A stretch of 64,000 bases of DNA from Sinorhizobium shofinae (GTDB lineage Bacteria; Pseudomonadota; Alphaproteobacteria; Rhizobiales; Rhizobiaceae), in the NCBI GenBank assembly GCA_001704765.1, contig MBFK01000012.1:1-64000 (forward strand), in the 5' to 3' direction. A model generated the notes under the pieces. That model was not told where the DNA came from. It searched no databases and was given only the letters and a program-made list of their open reading frames with translations. The position numbers were made by a program, and so were the translations under genes. This document shows positions 36,179 through 45,739 of the stretch, piece after piece (the first letter of the stretch is position 1; each line of letters begins with the position of its first letter).

Positions 36179-37372
36179 TCAGGTTCTCTTCTTCGCCGAC
36201 TGCTCGGCAAGCGCCTGCGCAAACGCCTCGGCGCTCCAACCGGCCAGAAGCGCTTCATGCATCAGCTGCGCCGGCGTCCTCGGCGCCAGGCCGCCGATCG
36301 GCGGATCGCGATCGAGATTGGTCGGGAAGGGATAGCCTTCCGCACAGGAGGCAATGGCGTTGGCGATTTCGCCAGATGAAAGCTTTCCGGTAGCCGCAAG
36401 CGCCTTCAGCGCCGGATAGAGTGCGGCGCTCATCTTCTCGCGATCCACCGATTCCATCGCGCGCCCGAATGCCGAGGAAACCTGCAGGAGATTGGCCACG
36501 CGCATGATATTGGCCGACCGGTTGCTGCCCGCGGCATGGAAAAGCGCCGGATTGAAGAACACCACATCACCCTTCTCCAGCGGCAGTTGCACATGGTTCT
36601 CGTCGAAATAGGCGCGGAATTCCGGCCGCTTCAAAGCCAGGTAACCGGGTAAATAGGTTTGGCTATATGGCAGGAACAGGGTCGGTCCGCTCTCGATCGG
36701 CATATCGCAATGGGCGACCGCGCCCTGAAGCGTCAGAACCGGTGAAAGCCTGTGCACATGCGCGGGATAGCGCTCGATGACCGCCGATGCCTGGAAGCCT
36801 AGGTGGTAGTCGCGATGTGCCGACTGGGCCGCGCCGCCAGGATTGACGCGGTTCACCTGCGCCGTCATCTGGTAGTTGGGGCCGAGCCAGGCCTCGCTGA
36901 CGAGCGCGATGATCGCATTGCCATAATAGGCCGCGAAGTTCTCCGGCGAACTGAGGCAGTGCTTTTCCAACGAATTCCAGATGCGGTCATTGGCGCCGGG
37001 CTTGGCGAAGTGGTCGCCGCCGCCGCTGTTCGTGCGGTGCTGTTCCTCGATGATCTCGTCGAAGATGCGGCTCGCCTCGTCAATCACGCGCGTTTCGGCG
37101 AAGGCACGCTTGAAGACCGCGACACCCGGCCCGTCCGCGAGGACCTCGCAGATCTCGGCGAGCATGGCACGCCTGCCCTCATCCGTGGCGCAATCGGCGC
37201 GGAGTCTGGCGCTATCATAGATCAACACGTTCTTCTGGCAGTCTGCCGCATGCGGATAATCAGCAAGGTTGGTGCGGCGCTCGACCTCGGCGCGAAATTC
37301 TTCGATGTCGCAGGCAGCCTCACTCAACCAGACACGTTCGAGGCGCTGCTTTGCTCGGTTGTCGGTCTTCAT
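36179..37372 (-). CDS. Phytanoyl-CoA dioxygenase-family protein
   Basis: An Fe(II)/2-oxoglutarate oxygenase-like protein of 397 residues. QSAHRDYHLGF carries the first His-x-Asp of the metal triad and FFNPALFHAAGSNRS holds the distal His; the Arg in NIMRVANLL is placed to bind 2-oxoglutarate. Middle residues read GPTLFLPYSQTYLPGY. Family members hydroxylate diverse carbon skeletons, so the substrate is open. First gene of a two-gene operon with the SDR, and divergent from the LacI regulator 98 bp away. GGGAGGAGA before ATG 37372 decides this start over the longer frame. Confidence 0.85.
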   Translation of the reverse strand: MKTDNRAKQRLERVWLSEAACDIEEFRAEVERRTNLADYPHAADCQKNVLIYDSARLRADCATDEGRRAMLAEICEVLADGPGVAVFKRAFAETRVIDEASRIFDEIIEEQHRTNSGGGDHFAKPGANDRIWNSLEKHCLSSPENFAAYYGNAIIALVSEAWLGPNYQMTAQVNRVNPGGAAQSAHRDYHLGFQASAVIERYPAHVHRLSPVLTLQGAVAHCDMPIESGPTLFLPYSQTYLPGYLALKRPEFRAYFDENHVQLPLEKGDVVFFNPALFHAAGSNRSANIMRVANLLQVSSAFGRAMESVDREKMSAALYPALKALAATGKLSSGEIANAIASCAEGYPFPTNLDRDPPIGGLAPRTPAQLMHEALLAGWSAEAFAQALAEQSAKKRT

Positions 37373-37470
37373 CAGTTCTCCTCCCTCAAAAACAACGATT
37401 GCCCGACTATACGGCTCGCCCAATCCTGATATAGAGCAGAAATCCATCAAAAAACCATCAGAGGTTCCTC

Positions 37471-38493
37471 ATGGCGCATCCGTTTCTGGTCAAGGACATC
37501 GCCTTCCAGGCCGGGCTGAGTACGGCGACGGTCGATCGCGTTCTCAACGGCCGGCAGGGCGTACGCGCACAGACAGTTGCGCGCGTCAAGGCAGCGATCC
37601 GCGAGCTCGAGAAGCAGCAGGCGGGAATGGAGGTGCAGGGACGGAAATACGCAATCGATGTGGTCATGGAGGCGCCCGACCGTTTCACCGAGGCCGTGCG
37701 CCGTGCTTTCGAAAGCGAGGCGACGACCTTCGTGCCCACCGTCTTCCGATGCCGGTTTCATTTTGCCGAAACGATGCGGCCGCAGGAAATCGCGCAATTG
37801 CTCGACCGCATCCGCCTGCGCGGAACCGACGGTGTGGTCCTCAAGGCGCCTGACGTGCCCGAAGTGATCGGCGCTGTGGCGCGGCTCGCAAGTGCCGGCA
37901 TAGCGGTCATAACGCTCGTCACTGATCTGCCGCACTCCGCGAGGACGGCCTATGCCGGGGCCGATAATCGCGCCGCCGGCGAAACTGCCGCCTATTTGAT
38001 CGGTGAACGCTTCACCGCGCAGCCGGCAACGGTGCTCGTCACCATATCAAGCAGCCGCTTTCGCGGCGAGGAGGAGCGCGAGATCGGCTTTCGCCGTATC
38101 CTGCGTGAGCGCTACGCACACATCGGGGTGGTCGAGATCAGCGAAGGATTTGGCAGAAACGAGGAGACCGGCGCTCTTGCGCTCGATGCCCTGGCCCGCC
38201 ATCCCGAAATCAACGCAGCCTACTCCATCGGCGGGGGCAATCGCGCCGTACTCGCCGCATTTCGGCAACTGGAGCGCGCCTGTACCCTCTTCGTCGCCCA
38301 CGATCTCGACCAGGACAATCTGGAACTCTTGAAGGCCGGCAACGTCCATTTCGTGCTGCACCACGATCTGAAAGCGGACGTGCGGACGACGTTTCGCGCC
38401 ATCATGGAACGTCGCGGTGCGCTCGCCAGGTCCGGAAGCCGGCGCCTTTCCGCCGTTGAAGTGATCACTCCTTACAATCTGCCGCGCCTTTGA
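37471..38493 (+). CDS. LacI-family transcriptional regulator
   Basis: A 340-residue regulator. Residues 8-55 form the LacI helix-turn-helix and hinge (VKDIAFQAGLSTATVDRVLNGRQGVRAQTV); residues 65-340 are the periplasmic-binding-protein-like effector domain (DGVVLKAPDVPEVIGAVARL, YAGADNRAAGETAAYLIG). This hinge type (TVDRVLN) matches rhizobial sugar/polyol regulators. It would control the divergent dioxygenase-SDR operon, with a small sugar-like effector. No obvious palindromic operator could be picked out in the 98-bp spacer. Confidence 0.92.
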   Translation: MAHPFLVKDIAFQAGLSTATVDRVLNGRQGVRAQTVARVKAAIRELEKQQAGMEVQGRKYAIDVVMEAPDRFTEAVRRAFESEATTFVPTVFRCRFHFAETMRPQEIAQLLDRIRLRGTDGVVLKAPDVPEVIGAVARLASAGIAVITLVTDLPHSARTAYAGADNRAAGETAAYLIGERFTAQPATVLVTISSSRFRGEEEREIGFRRILRERYAHIGVVEISEGFGRNEETGALALDALARHPEINAAYSIGGGNRAVLAAFRQLERACTLFVAHDLDQDNLELLKAGNVHFVLHHDLKADVRTTFRAIMERRGALARSGSRRLSAVEVITPYNLPRL

Positions 38494-38563
38494 CGCTGCC
38501 GTTGCACAGCACCGGTGGCGTGCCCGCTCTTCGCTGGCGTAACCGCCGCCAGTCCAGAAACAA

Positions 38564-39391
38564 CTATCGCTCCGGACGATACCTCACGAAGGCGAAAGCC
38601 TCGCCCGAGGGCGACCAGTTCGGAACGTTCATCGTCCCCTGCCCGCCGAAGAGCTCGAACAGGACACGCGCATTGCCGCCTTCCGGGTCCATAAGGCGAA
38701 GCCGAACGTCGAGGTCGCGCGGGTGGTCAAAGACCTCGCCATCATAGGAAAGCACCAGCAGATGCTTTCCGTCCGGCGACGGATGCGGGAACCAGTCGCC
38801 GTAAGGGCTGTCGGTAATGCGCTGGACATCGCTACCGTCCGGCCTGATCCGCCATATCTGCATGCGGCCCGTGCGGCTCGAATTGAAATAGATCCACCCA
38901 CCGTCCGGCGACCAGTCCGGACCATCGTTGCGGCCCTCGCCATGCGTCAGCCGACGCTCTTCGCCGCCATCGACCGAAATCGTGTAGATGTCGAAGATCT
39001 GGTCGCGGATGCCGCAATATGCCAACGTCCGCCCGTCGGGGGACCAGCCGTGCCAATAGGAAGGCAGGTTGCGCGTAATGAGCCGCGGCGCGCCGCCCTC
39101 GGCCGGCAGCAGATAGATCGCCGACTTGCCGAATTCCGTCTTGTCGCTGATCGCAAGCGTTCTGCCGTCGGGCGAGATGCCGTGATCATTGTTGCATTGG
39201 CGGGCAAAGCCCGTGTCGATCTCCGTCGGGTCGGAACCGTCGAAGGCAAGTCGATAGAGCCTGCCGTCGCCGTTGATGATGAGGTATTTGCCGTCAGGCG
39301 ACCAGTTCGGCGCCTCGACGAGCCGCTCCGTTTGCCAGACGACGTGCGTCTCGCTACGCGCAACATCGAAGATCTCGACCGAGCTTCGCAC
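38564..39391 (-). CDS. TolB-like beta-propeller (PD40) protein
   Basis: A 275-residue protein made of six or so WD40-like/PD40 blades; the blade signature N/P-x-W-S-P-D-G-K (APNWSPDGKYLI, HGISPDGRTLAI, GWSPDGRTLAYC, DWSPDGGWIYF, HPSPDGKHLLV, NWSPSGEAFAF) is repeated. No signal peptide is visible, unlike true TolB, so it is probably cytoplasmic. It lies two bases after the nadE stop, with GTG start 39391 and AGGGG before it, so it is translationally tied to nadE. Role unknown. Confidence 0.85.
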   Translation of the reverse strand: MRSSVEIFDVARSETHVVWQTERLVEAPNWSPDGKYLIINGDGRLYRLAFDGSDPTEIDTGFARQCNNDHGISPDGRTLAISDKTEFGKSAIYLLPAEGGAPRLITRNLPSYWHGWSPDGRTLAYCGIRDQIFDIYTISVDGGEERRLTHGEGRNDGPDWSPDGGWIYFNSSRTGRMQIWRIRPDGSDVQRITDSPYGDWFPHPSPDGKHLLVLSYDGEVFDHPRDLDVRLRLMDPEGGNARVLFELFGGQGTMNVPNWSPSGEAFAFVRYRPER

Positions 39392-39393
39392 GG

Positions 39394-41076
39394 CTAGCCC
39401 CTGTCGCGGAAACGGTTGGTGATCGGGTAGCGCCGATCACGGCCGAAATTCTTCTTGGTGATCTTCACGCCTGGCGCCGACTGCCGGCGCTTGTATTCGG
39501 CGATGTAGAGCAGGTGCTCGATCCGATGGACAGTCGCCTCGTCATGCCCGCGGGCGACGATTTCCTCCGTACTCAGTTCCCTCTCCACCAAGCACTCGAG
39601 AATGTCGTCGAGCATCGGATAGGGCGGCAGGGAGTCCTGGTCGGTCTGGTTGGGCCGGAGTTCGGCCGAGGGTGCCTTGTCGATGATGTTCTGCGGAATG
39701 ACCTCACCGGAAGGGCCAAGCGCGCCGGGCGGCACGGCACCATTGCGCCAGCGCGACAGCGCATAGACCTGCATCTTGTAGAGGTCCTTGATCGGGTTGA
39801 AGCCGCCGTTCATGTCGCCATAGAGCGTGGCGTAGCCCACCGACATCTCCGATTTGTTGCCGGTGGTCACCACCATCGAACCGAATTTGTTGGAGATTGC
39901 CATCAGGATCGTTCCGCGCGTGCGGCTCTGCAGGTTCTCCTCGGTAATCCCGGATTCGGTTCCCTCGAACGTATCGGAGAGCGCATTGAGAAAACCTTCG
40001 ACCGGCTCCTCGATCGCAACGACGTCATAATGGCAGCCGAGCGCCTTGGCACAGGCTTCGGCGTCCCTCAGCGAATCCTGCGACGTGTAGCGATAGGGCA
40101 GCATGACCGTGCGGACACGCTCCTGGCCAAGCGCGTCTACCGCGAGCGCTGTGCAGATCGCCGAGTCGATGCCGCCCGACAGGCCGAGCACGACGTTCTT
40201 GAAGCCGTTCTTGTTGACGTAGTCCCTGAGCCCCAGCATGCAGGCTCGATAGTTCGCCTCCTCGCTTTCCGGCAGGCGCGACTGGAGTCCGTTGGTCGAG
40301 ACCCAACCATCTTCGCCCCTCGTCCACTCGGAGATCGAAAGCGCCTCCTCGAACTGGCTCATCTGGAAGGCGAGCGAGCGGTCGGCGTTGAAAGCGAAGC
40401 TTGCACCGTCGAAGACCAATTCATCCTGCCCGCCGATCTGATTGGCATAGATCATGGGCAAGCCGGTCTCTAACACCTGCTTCAGCACGATCTGGTGTCG
40501 CACATCGACCTTGCCGCGGTAATAGGGCGAACCGTTCGGAGAGAGCAGGATCTCGGCGCCACTTTCCTTGAGAGTCTCGCAGACGCCGAGTTCGCCCCAA
40601 ATGTCTTCGCAGATCGGGATGCCGATGCGTATGCCGCGAAAGTTCACCGGGCCCGGCATCTCGCCGGCATCGAAGACGCGCTTTTCATCGAACTCGCCGT
40701 AGTTCGGTAGGTCCACCTTGTCGCGGACGGCGATGATCTTGCCCGCGTCCAGCACCGCCACCGCATTGTGCCGCTGCGTAGCGGCCTGGCGGGGAAAGCC
40801 GATTATGACCCCCGGCCCTCCGTCCGTCGTCTCCGCCGCGAGTTTCTCGACGGCGCGCAGGCAAGCCTTCAGAAAGGCCGGCTTTAGCACCAGGTCTTCG
40901 GGCGGATAGCCGGAAATGAAGAGCTCGGTGAACAGCACCAAGTCGGCGCCCTGGCGCGCCGCGTCGGCACGCGCTTCGCGTGCCTTTGCCAGGTTGCCGG
41001 CGATATCGCCGACTGTCGGATTGAGCTGGGCTACGGCGATCCGCAGCTTTGAAGGTACGGCTTTTTGTAGGGTCAT
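39394..41076 (-). CDS. nadE: Glutamine-dependent NAD+ synthetase
   Basis: A 560-residue two-domain enzyme making NAD+ from nicotinate adenine dinucleotide with ATP and glutamine. The amidotransferase half (about 10-270) is nitrilase-like with the triad Glu (TELFISGYPPEDL), Lys (DKVDLPNYGEFDE) and Cys (ICEDIWGE). The synthetase half (about 280-550) begins with VVLGLSGGIDSA, an ATP-binding PP-loop, and holds TTGNKSEMSVGYATLYGD. Full length. ATG 41076. It forms an operon with the TolB-like gene. Confidence 0.96.
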   Translation of the reverse strand: MTLQKAVPSKLRIAVAQLNPTVGDIAGNLAKAREARADAARQGADLVLFTELFISGYPPEDLVLKPAFLKACLRAVEKLAAETTDGGPGVIIGFPRQAATQRHNAVAVLDAGKIIAVRDKVDLPNYGEFDEKRVFDAGEMPGPVNFRGIRIGIPICEDIWGELGVCETLKESGAEILLSPNGSPYYRGKVDVRHQIVLKQVLETGLPMIYANQIGGQDELVFDGASFAFNADRSLAFQMSQFEEALSISEWTRGEDGWVSTNGLQSRLPESEEANYRACMLGLRDYVNKNGFKNVVLGLSGGIDSAICTALAVDALGQERVRTVMLPYRYTSQDSLRDAEACAKALGCHYDVVAIEEPVEGFLNALSDTFEGTESGITEENLQSRTRGTILMAISNKFGSMVVTTGNKSEMSVGYATLYGDMNGGFNPIKDLYKMQVYALSRWRNGAVPPGALGPSGEVIPQNIIDKAPSAELRPNQTDQDSLPPYPMLDDILECLVERELSTEEIVARGHDEATVHRIEHLLYIAEYKRRQSAPGVKITKKNFGRDRRYPITNRFRDRG

Positions 41077-41310
41077 GGCAGGCCTGTCGGTGTTTCCTCG
41101 GCGAATGCATCCAGCTTAGGCTTTGTTCTTACCGCATCCGGGAGCAAAAAACCCACACCCAATCGCAGTGACCCCGGAAAAATCCAAAAAATCCTGCAGT
41201 TCCCGCCCGTTAACGATTGGGCCCGTGGCCCTTCGACGCGGCTGGTACCTGGGGATCATCACGCCCGTTTCGCCATTCATCCCCTGTTCAAGATGACAGT
41301 CGTATGACAG

Positions 41311-43263
41311 TTGAACGAAAGATTTGTGACATTGGAGAAACTGTTGGCCAGTATCGATTCCGCCGCGAGAGGTTCTCAGGTCTATGTCGAAAGGCCAGGC
41401 TTTTCCGTTAGACATGCCAAGACTCTGGCGGGCACCCGCAGCGCGCTGTGTTCGCTTTTGATCGCGACGGCGATTGTCTTTGCAGTCGAGCTCATCGTGC
41501 GCCAGTCGGTCTCCGAAACGGTCGCCTATTTCATCGACCCGATGCGGCCGGCCTGGACAACGGTTGCTGCATTCTTCCTCGTCATGCTGGCGCTTGACGC
41601 GCTGTTCGGGCGCGAACACAAGGGCGCCCTCCTCGTCGCTCCGCTCGCCGTCGTGCCGGCCTTTATCTGCCAGCAGAAGCAAGTCTTCCTGTCCGACCCG
41701 CTCTACCCGACCGATTTTCTCTTCGGCCGGCAGATCATGGAGCTGATGCCGGTTCTGGTGAAGGACAGGCCATGGACCGCCGTCGGCGTCGTTCTCGGCA
41801 TTCTGGCGACGATCGCCGCAATCGGCCTCCTGCTGCGCTATGCCTGGCGGAACTTTCCCAAGCTGACGCGCAAAGAGCGTCTCGCGCGGGTCGCCTTCGC
41901 CCTGCCGCTGCTCGTCGCCTTCTGGAACATCATGGATTACAACCAGTTCTCGTGGGTCCGCGACCGGCTGCGGGTCATCCCGATCATGTGGGACCAGACC
42001 GAGAACTACCGGCACAACGGCTTTGTACTTGCCTTTGCGATCAACCTGCCGATGGCAAATGTGAGCGCCCCGGCCGGCTACATGGCGGATGCGATCGAAC
42101 GCATTCCCGTAAAGCCGCTTCCCGCCGGAACGACGCATCGTGGCAAGCCGGACGTCATCGTGCTGATGAGCGAGTCATTCTGGGATCCGACGCGCCTCCC
42201 CAAGGTCAAGCTGACGCCCGATCCGATGCCGACGATCCGTGAACTGCAGGGCGGCAATGTCTTCTCGCCTGAGTTCGGTGGCATGACGGCCAATGTCGAG
42301 TTCGAAGCGCTGACAGGCTTTTCGAACGCATTCCTGCCCTATGGCAGTATTCCCTACCAGCAGTATATCCGCAATCCGATTCCGTCGCTCGCCACCTTCT
42401 TCCGCGGCGAAGGCTATGTCTCGCGCGCCATCCATCCCTTCCAGGGATGGTTCTGGAACCGCACCGCCGTCTACAAGGCCTTCGGCTTCGATACGTTCCG
42501 CTCGGAGGAAAACATGCCGCCGATGCAGAAGCGCGGGATTTTCGCCTCGGATGAATCACTGACAAAGGAAGTGATCCGCCAGGCGGATGCGATGGACGAT
42601 CCCTTCTTCTTCTTTGCCGTGACGCTGCAAGGCCATGGGCCATACGAGCCGAATCGCTACGCGAAGAACACGATCAAGGTCGAGGGCGATCTGCCGGAAA
42701 GCGATCGCCAGGTCCTCGCCACCTACGCGCAGGGCATCAAGGAAGCCGACGACAGTCTGAAAATGCTCATGGACTGGGCGAAGAAGCGGGACCGCGAGAC
42801 GATCATCGTTCTCTTCGGCGATCACCTGCCGCCGCTCAACACCGTCTATACCAGCACGGGCTACATGAAGGACGTGACCGCGGAGCGCAAGGGGCCGAAA
42901 GACCAGATGAAGGCGCAGCACGAAACGCCGCTCGTCGTCTGGTCGAATAAGACCGGTGCGCGCAAGGATATCGGCAGCATCAGCCCGGCCTTTCTTTCCC
43001 ACGAGATCCTGAAGCAGGCCGGCTACGAGCACCCGTACTACACGGCCTTCCTCGGCAAGGTTCACGACCATTTCCGTGTTCTCGACCGCTACATGCTGAT
43101 CCGCAAGAACGGCAAGGAGGTCGCAAACTGGCTGCGTCAGCCGAAGATCCCGCCGTCCCTGCGCGATTATCGTTTCCTGCAGCACGATATGATGTTCGGC
43201 AAGCGCTACAGCACCGAGCGCTTCTTCAAGTCCCACGCCGAACTCTTCAGCGCCGGGTCATAA
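41311..43263 (+). CDS. LtaS-like phosphoglycerol transferase/sulfatase-fold membrane protein
   Basis: A 650-residue membrane enzyme with five predicted spans in residues about 35-220, then a periplasmic alkaline-phosphatase-fold domain. The catalytic pattern of lipoteichoic-acid synthase is kept: metal-binding MSESFWD, the nucleophile Thr in GGMTANVEFEALTG, and LFGDHLPP for the second metal. In Gram-negatives such enzymes (OpgB, CgmB) move phosphoglycerol from phosphatidylglycerol to periplasmic glucans. A role with cyclic glucan or another glycan is likely. The start is uncertain: TTG 41311 has no clear ribosome site and GTG 41326 is an alternative. Confidence 0.85.
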   Translation: MNERFVTLEKLLASIDSAARGSQVYVERPGFSVRHAKTLAGTRSALCSLLIATAIVFAVELIVRQSVSETVAYFIDPMRPAWTTVAAFFLVMLALDALFGREHKGALLVAPLAVVPAFICQQKQVFLSDPLYPTDFLFGRQIMELMPVLVKDRPWTAVGVVLGILATIAAIGLLLRYAWRNFPKLTRKERLARVAFALPLLVAFWNIMDYNQFSWVRDRLRVIPIMWDQTENYRHNGFVLAFAINLPMANVSAPAGYMADAIERIPVKPLPAGTTHRGKPDVIVLMSESFWDPTRLPKVKLTPDPMPTIRELQGGNVFSPEFGGMTANVEFEALTGFSNAFLPYGSIPYQQYIRNPIPSLATFFRGEGYVSRAIHPFQGWFWNRTAVYKAFGFDTFRSEENMPPMQKRGIFASDESLTKEVIRQADAMDDPFFFFAVTLQGHGPYEPNRYAKNTIKVEGDLPESDRQVLATYAQGIKEADDSLKMLMDWAKKRDRETIIVLFGDHLPPLNTVYTSTGYMKDVTAERKGPKDQMKAQHETPLVVWSNKTGARKDIGSISPAFLSHEILKQAGYEHPYYTAFLGKVHDHFRVLDRYMLIRKNGKEVANWLRQPKIPPSLRDYRFLQHDMMFGKRYSTERFFKSHAELFSAGS

Positions 43264-43392
43264 GTCCCCAGCGGAGGCGCATTGTCGGCCCGGTGCGCCC
43301 GCTGGGCCGATATCTCCTTGGTCGTTGAAACTGCTTCAAGCGTTCCGCAACCTACCCTAAATAGGCCTCCGAACCAGGTCTCGGAGGTAGAC

Positions 43393-43941
43393 ATGCCGCA
43401 TCTCAACGACATTTCCCATGTCTTGCTCGGCAAGCCGATCAGCGAACTGAGCGAAATCGAACGCCGCATTCTCAAGCATGCCCATGAGCGACGTACGGTC
43501 GCCACGGATACGAACGCGGAATTTGCCACCGGCCTGACCTTTGGCGCGCATCTTGCGGATGCGATCGCGCGCATTGGCGGCTCCTGGAGCTTCATCCTCG
43601 GCTTTTGTGCCTTCCTCGTCGGCTGGATCTTCATAAACTCCATTCTCGTCATCCAACACGCCTTCGACCCCTATCCCTACATCTTCCTCAACCTGGTCCT
43701 TTCGATGCTGGCGGCGCTACAGGCACCGATCATCATGATGTCGCAGAACCGGCAAGCCGCACGCGACCGGTTCGCCGCCTCCAAAGACTACGAAGTCAAT
43801 CTCAAATCGGAAGTCGAATTGATTACGCTTCACCATAAAATCGATGATGTCCTCTTGCGAGAAATCGTCGAACTGCGGACCGAAGTGGCCGATCTTACGC
43901 GCCAAATGGCGCAACACCGGCGTCCACTTGATGGGGACTGA
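43393..43941 (+). CDS. DUF1003 membrane protein
   Basis: A 182-residue protein with the DUF1003 layout: soluble N-terminus, two membrane helices (SWSFILGFCAFLVGWIFINSI and YIFLNLVLSMLAALQAPIIMMSQ), the conserved QNRQAARDR after the second helix, and a C-terminal coiled coil (VDDVLLREIVELRTEVADLTRQM-like). Function unknown; the family is linked to ion transport by annotation only. ATG 43393 with GGAGGT at 43383-43388. It follows the LtaS-like gene by 129 bp. Confidence 0.88.
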   Translation: MPHLNDISHVLLGKPISELSEIERRILKHAHERRTVATDTNAEFATGLTFGAHLADAIARIGGSWSFILGFCAFLVGWIFINSILVIQHAFDPYPYIFLNLVLSMLAALQAPIIMMSQNRQAARDRFAASKDYEVNLKSEVELITLHHKIDDVLLREIVELRTEVADLTRQMAQHRRPLDGD

Positions 43942-44336
43942 GTGGTTTGCGCTTTGCAGCAGTCGCTGGTGAATTCAACGCGATCGCGCTGCCCCCGAGG
44001 TCCCTCGCGAGTTTTGCAAGCGGCCTCCCCAAAAAAGTCAACCATTACGCGAGTCAGCATTCCCTAAAATCCAAAGAGATACGGGAAGTTAACTATTGGC
44101 GCGCATCGTACAGATGCATGGAATCAACTTTGACTGTCGCGGAGAGCTGCCATGTCCGGTTTCCAGCGCCACCCTGTGCGGGGGCTGAGGCCATCGGCCA
44201 AGCCGACACTCGTGCCGTCGAACGCCATCAACCGTTGCCGGCCCAATCGCGCCTATCAGATCGTGATCACTTACCGCTCTAACATTTGCGTGAACCCAAA
44301 CACCGGGCTTGCGCGTTTAGGCCAAGGTGAGATTGT
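43942..44336. other. Intergenic, nothing recognised
   Basis: A 395-bp gap upstream of the DNA-binding-like gene, less GC-rich than its surroundings. I see no terminator, RNA or regulatory dyad. Reading frames here are short and not protein-like. Confidence 0.5.
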
Positions 44337-45311
44337 ATGTTGATTGCATCGGGGCACGGAGTAATCGGGGCGTTCGGTGCGTGGAGAGATCGGGAGCACG
44401 CGCAGGAAATGCAGCGGCTTGCTGGGACGGAAGAAGCCAAACGGAAGACTCCACCCGCCTTCACGGTGGATGCTCTGCTGCAAAATCCTCAATTCCTTGA
44501 GGTCTTGCAGGCTGGCGCGCGCACCCTGATTTCCATAAACGACCTCTTCCCGCGCATCGCGCGCCTGGTGGCAGCCCACCAGAAATGGATGCTCACGCAA
44601 GCCGCCTATGCTCTGCATCTGGAGCGCGAACGAGACAATGCCGACTCGGGCATCACCGCAGCGCGATTGCTGAAAATCATGCGCGAAACGGGTGCTGCCA
44701 GCAGGAACACGGCAACGGCGTTCCTTGCCGAACTCGTTGCCTACAAGCTGCTCCGCCCCGCAAATGGCGGCCGCACGAAAAGGACGCGCCCACTCGAGCC
44801 GACGGAGATCAGCGAGAACGCCATGCGGCTCTGGTTCAAGACGCAGATGAGCACACTCGATCTATTGGATGGCGGATCGCGGTTGAGAAGCGTCGAGACC
44901 GATCCCACCATATTCGAGCGCGCTCAGCCGCGGGCCGCAAAACGGCTGCTCACGGACCCGAGATGGACCCAGCCCCCGGAAGGCGTTGCGATCTTCGTCT
45001 GGTCGGAATCCGGTGGGGTGATCCTCGACGACCTGATGGCGCGTCCCCCAAGTCTCCTCGATGTCAACGGCAAGGTGTGGATCGACGTGAACCTCGCAAG
45101 ACTTGCGGAGCGCTACGTGATCTCCAACACGCATATTCGCCGCCTGTTCGCCCGTGCCGAAGCCGCCGGATTCATCGGCAAGGGGAACGATGGAGCGCGT
45201 GGCCGCTTCTGGCTGAGCAGCCGGCTCGTCGAGGAGTATGCCGCGTGGGAAGCCGTCAAGTTCGAGGCTCTGGCGGATGCCTTCGACCAATCCGCAGTCC
45301 CGCCTCCCTGA
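44337..45311 (+). CDS. Unrecognised protein with two possible winged-helix regions
   Basis: A 324-residue soluble protein of unknown family. Residues about 80-145 (LTQAAYALHLERERDNADSGITAARLLKIMRETGAASRNTATAFLAELVAYKLLRP) read like a MarR-type winged helix with a recognition helix. A second region near 240-285 (VNLARLAERYVISNTHIRRLFARAEAAGFIGK) also has helix-turn-helix character. I infer a DNA-binding regulator with two HTH modules joined by a helical linker; no ligand domain is recognised. AAGGTGA stands seven bases before ATG 44337. It is surrounded by housekeeping genes, and it may be an Ensifer-lineage gene. Confidence 0.65.
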   Translation: MLIASGHGVIGAFGAWRDREHAQEMQRLAGTEEAKRKTPPAFTVDALLQNPQFLEVLQAGARTLISINDLFPRIARLVAAHQKWMLTQAAYALHLERERDNADSGITAARLLKIMRETGAASRNTATAFLAELVAYKLLRPANGGRTKRTRPLEPTEISENAMRLWFKTQMSTLDLLDGGSRLRSVETDPTIFERAQPRAAKRLLTDPRWTQPPEGVAIFVWSESGGVILDDLMARPPSLLDVNGKVWIDVNLARLAERYVISNTHIRRLFARAEAAGFIGKGNDGARGRFWLSSRLVEEYAAWEAVKFEALADAFDQSAVPPP

Positions 45312-45322
45312 CGACAAGCGCG

Positions 45323-45721
45323 TTACGCAGACGCCTCGGCGAAGCGCGGGAGGTTGTCGCGGATGTCGTAAAAGTCACCCTTGTCGGCACAGAAGATGTG
45401 ATAGCCGGGCTCGAGCCCGGTCGGCCCATCAAATGTCCCCGCGAGGATAGAGGTATAGTCGAGGCCGTCCGCCTTCCAAAACAGCGCCGAGCCGCAATGC
45501 CGGCAGAAGCCGCGTCGTGCTGCGCTGCTGGAGCGATACCAGGTAATCTCGTCGACGCCTTGGACATCCATATGGCTGTCGAGGACATTCGTGGCGGCGT
45601 AGTAGAGCCCCGTCTGCTTTCGGCATTGGGAACAATGGCAGAAAATCAGCTCCCTCAGTTTTCCCTGCGTCTTGAACCGCACCGCGCCGCAAAGGCAGCC
45701 GCCTTCGTGGATATCCGTCAT
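45323..45721 (-). CDS. GFA-family protein (zinc-binding, Gfa-like)
   Basis: A 132-residue protein of the glutathione-dependent formaldehyde-activating (GFA) fold. Zinc ligands: CLCGAVRF near the start, CHCSQCRKQTG and CRHCGSALFW. The family binds zinc with cysteines; formaldehyde-glutathione activity is shown for few members, so the role is open. ATG 45721 is chosen because the longer frame to 45760 runs back into the aroF terminator, and GGAG sits just before it. A paralogue lies at 51310. Confidence 0.88.
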   Translation of the reverse strand: MTDIHEGGCLCGAVRFKTQGKLRELIFCHCSQCRKQTGLYYAATNVLDSHMDVQGVDEITWYRSSSAARRGFCRHCGSALFWKADGLDYTSILAGTFDGPTGLEPGYHIFCADKGDFYDIRDNLPRFAEASA

Positions 45722-45739
45722 TCCTCTCTCCATTGCAGC

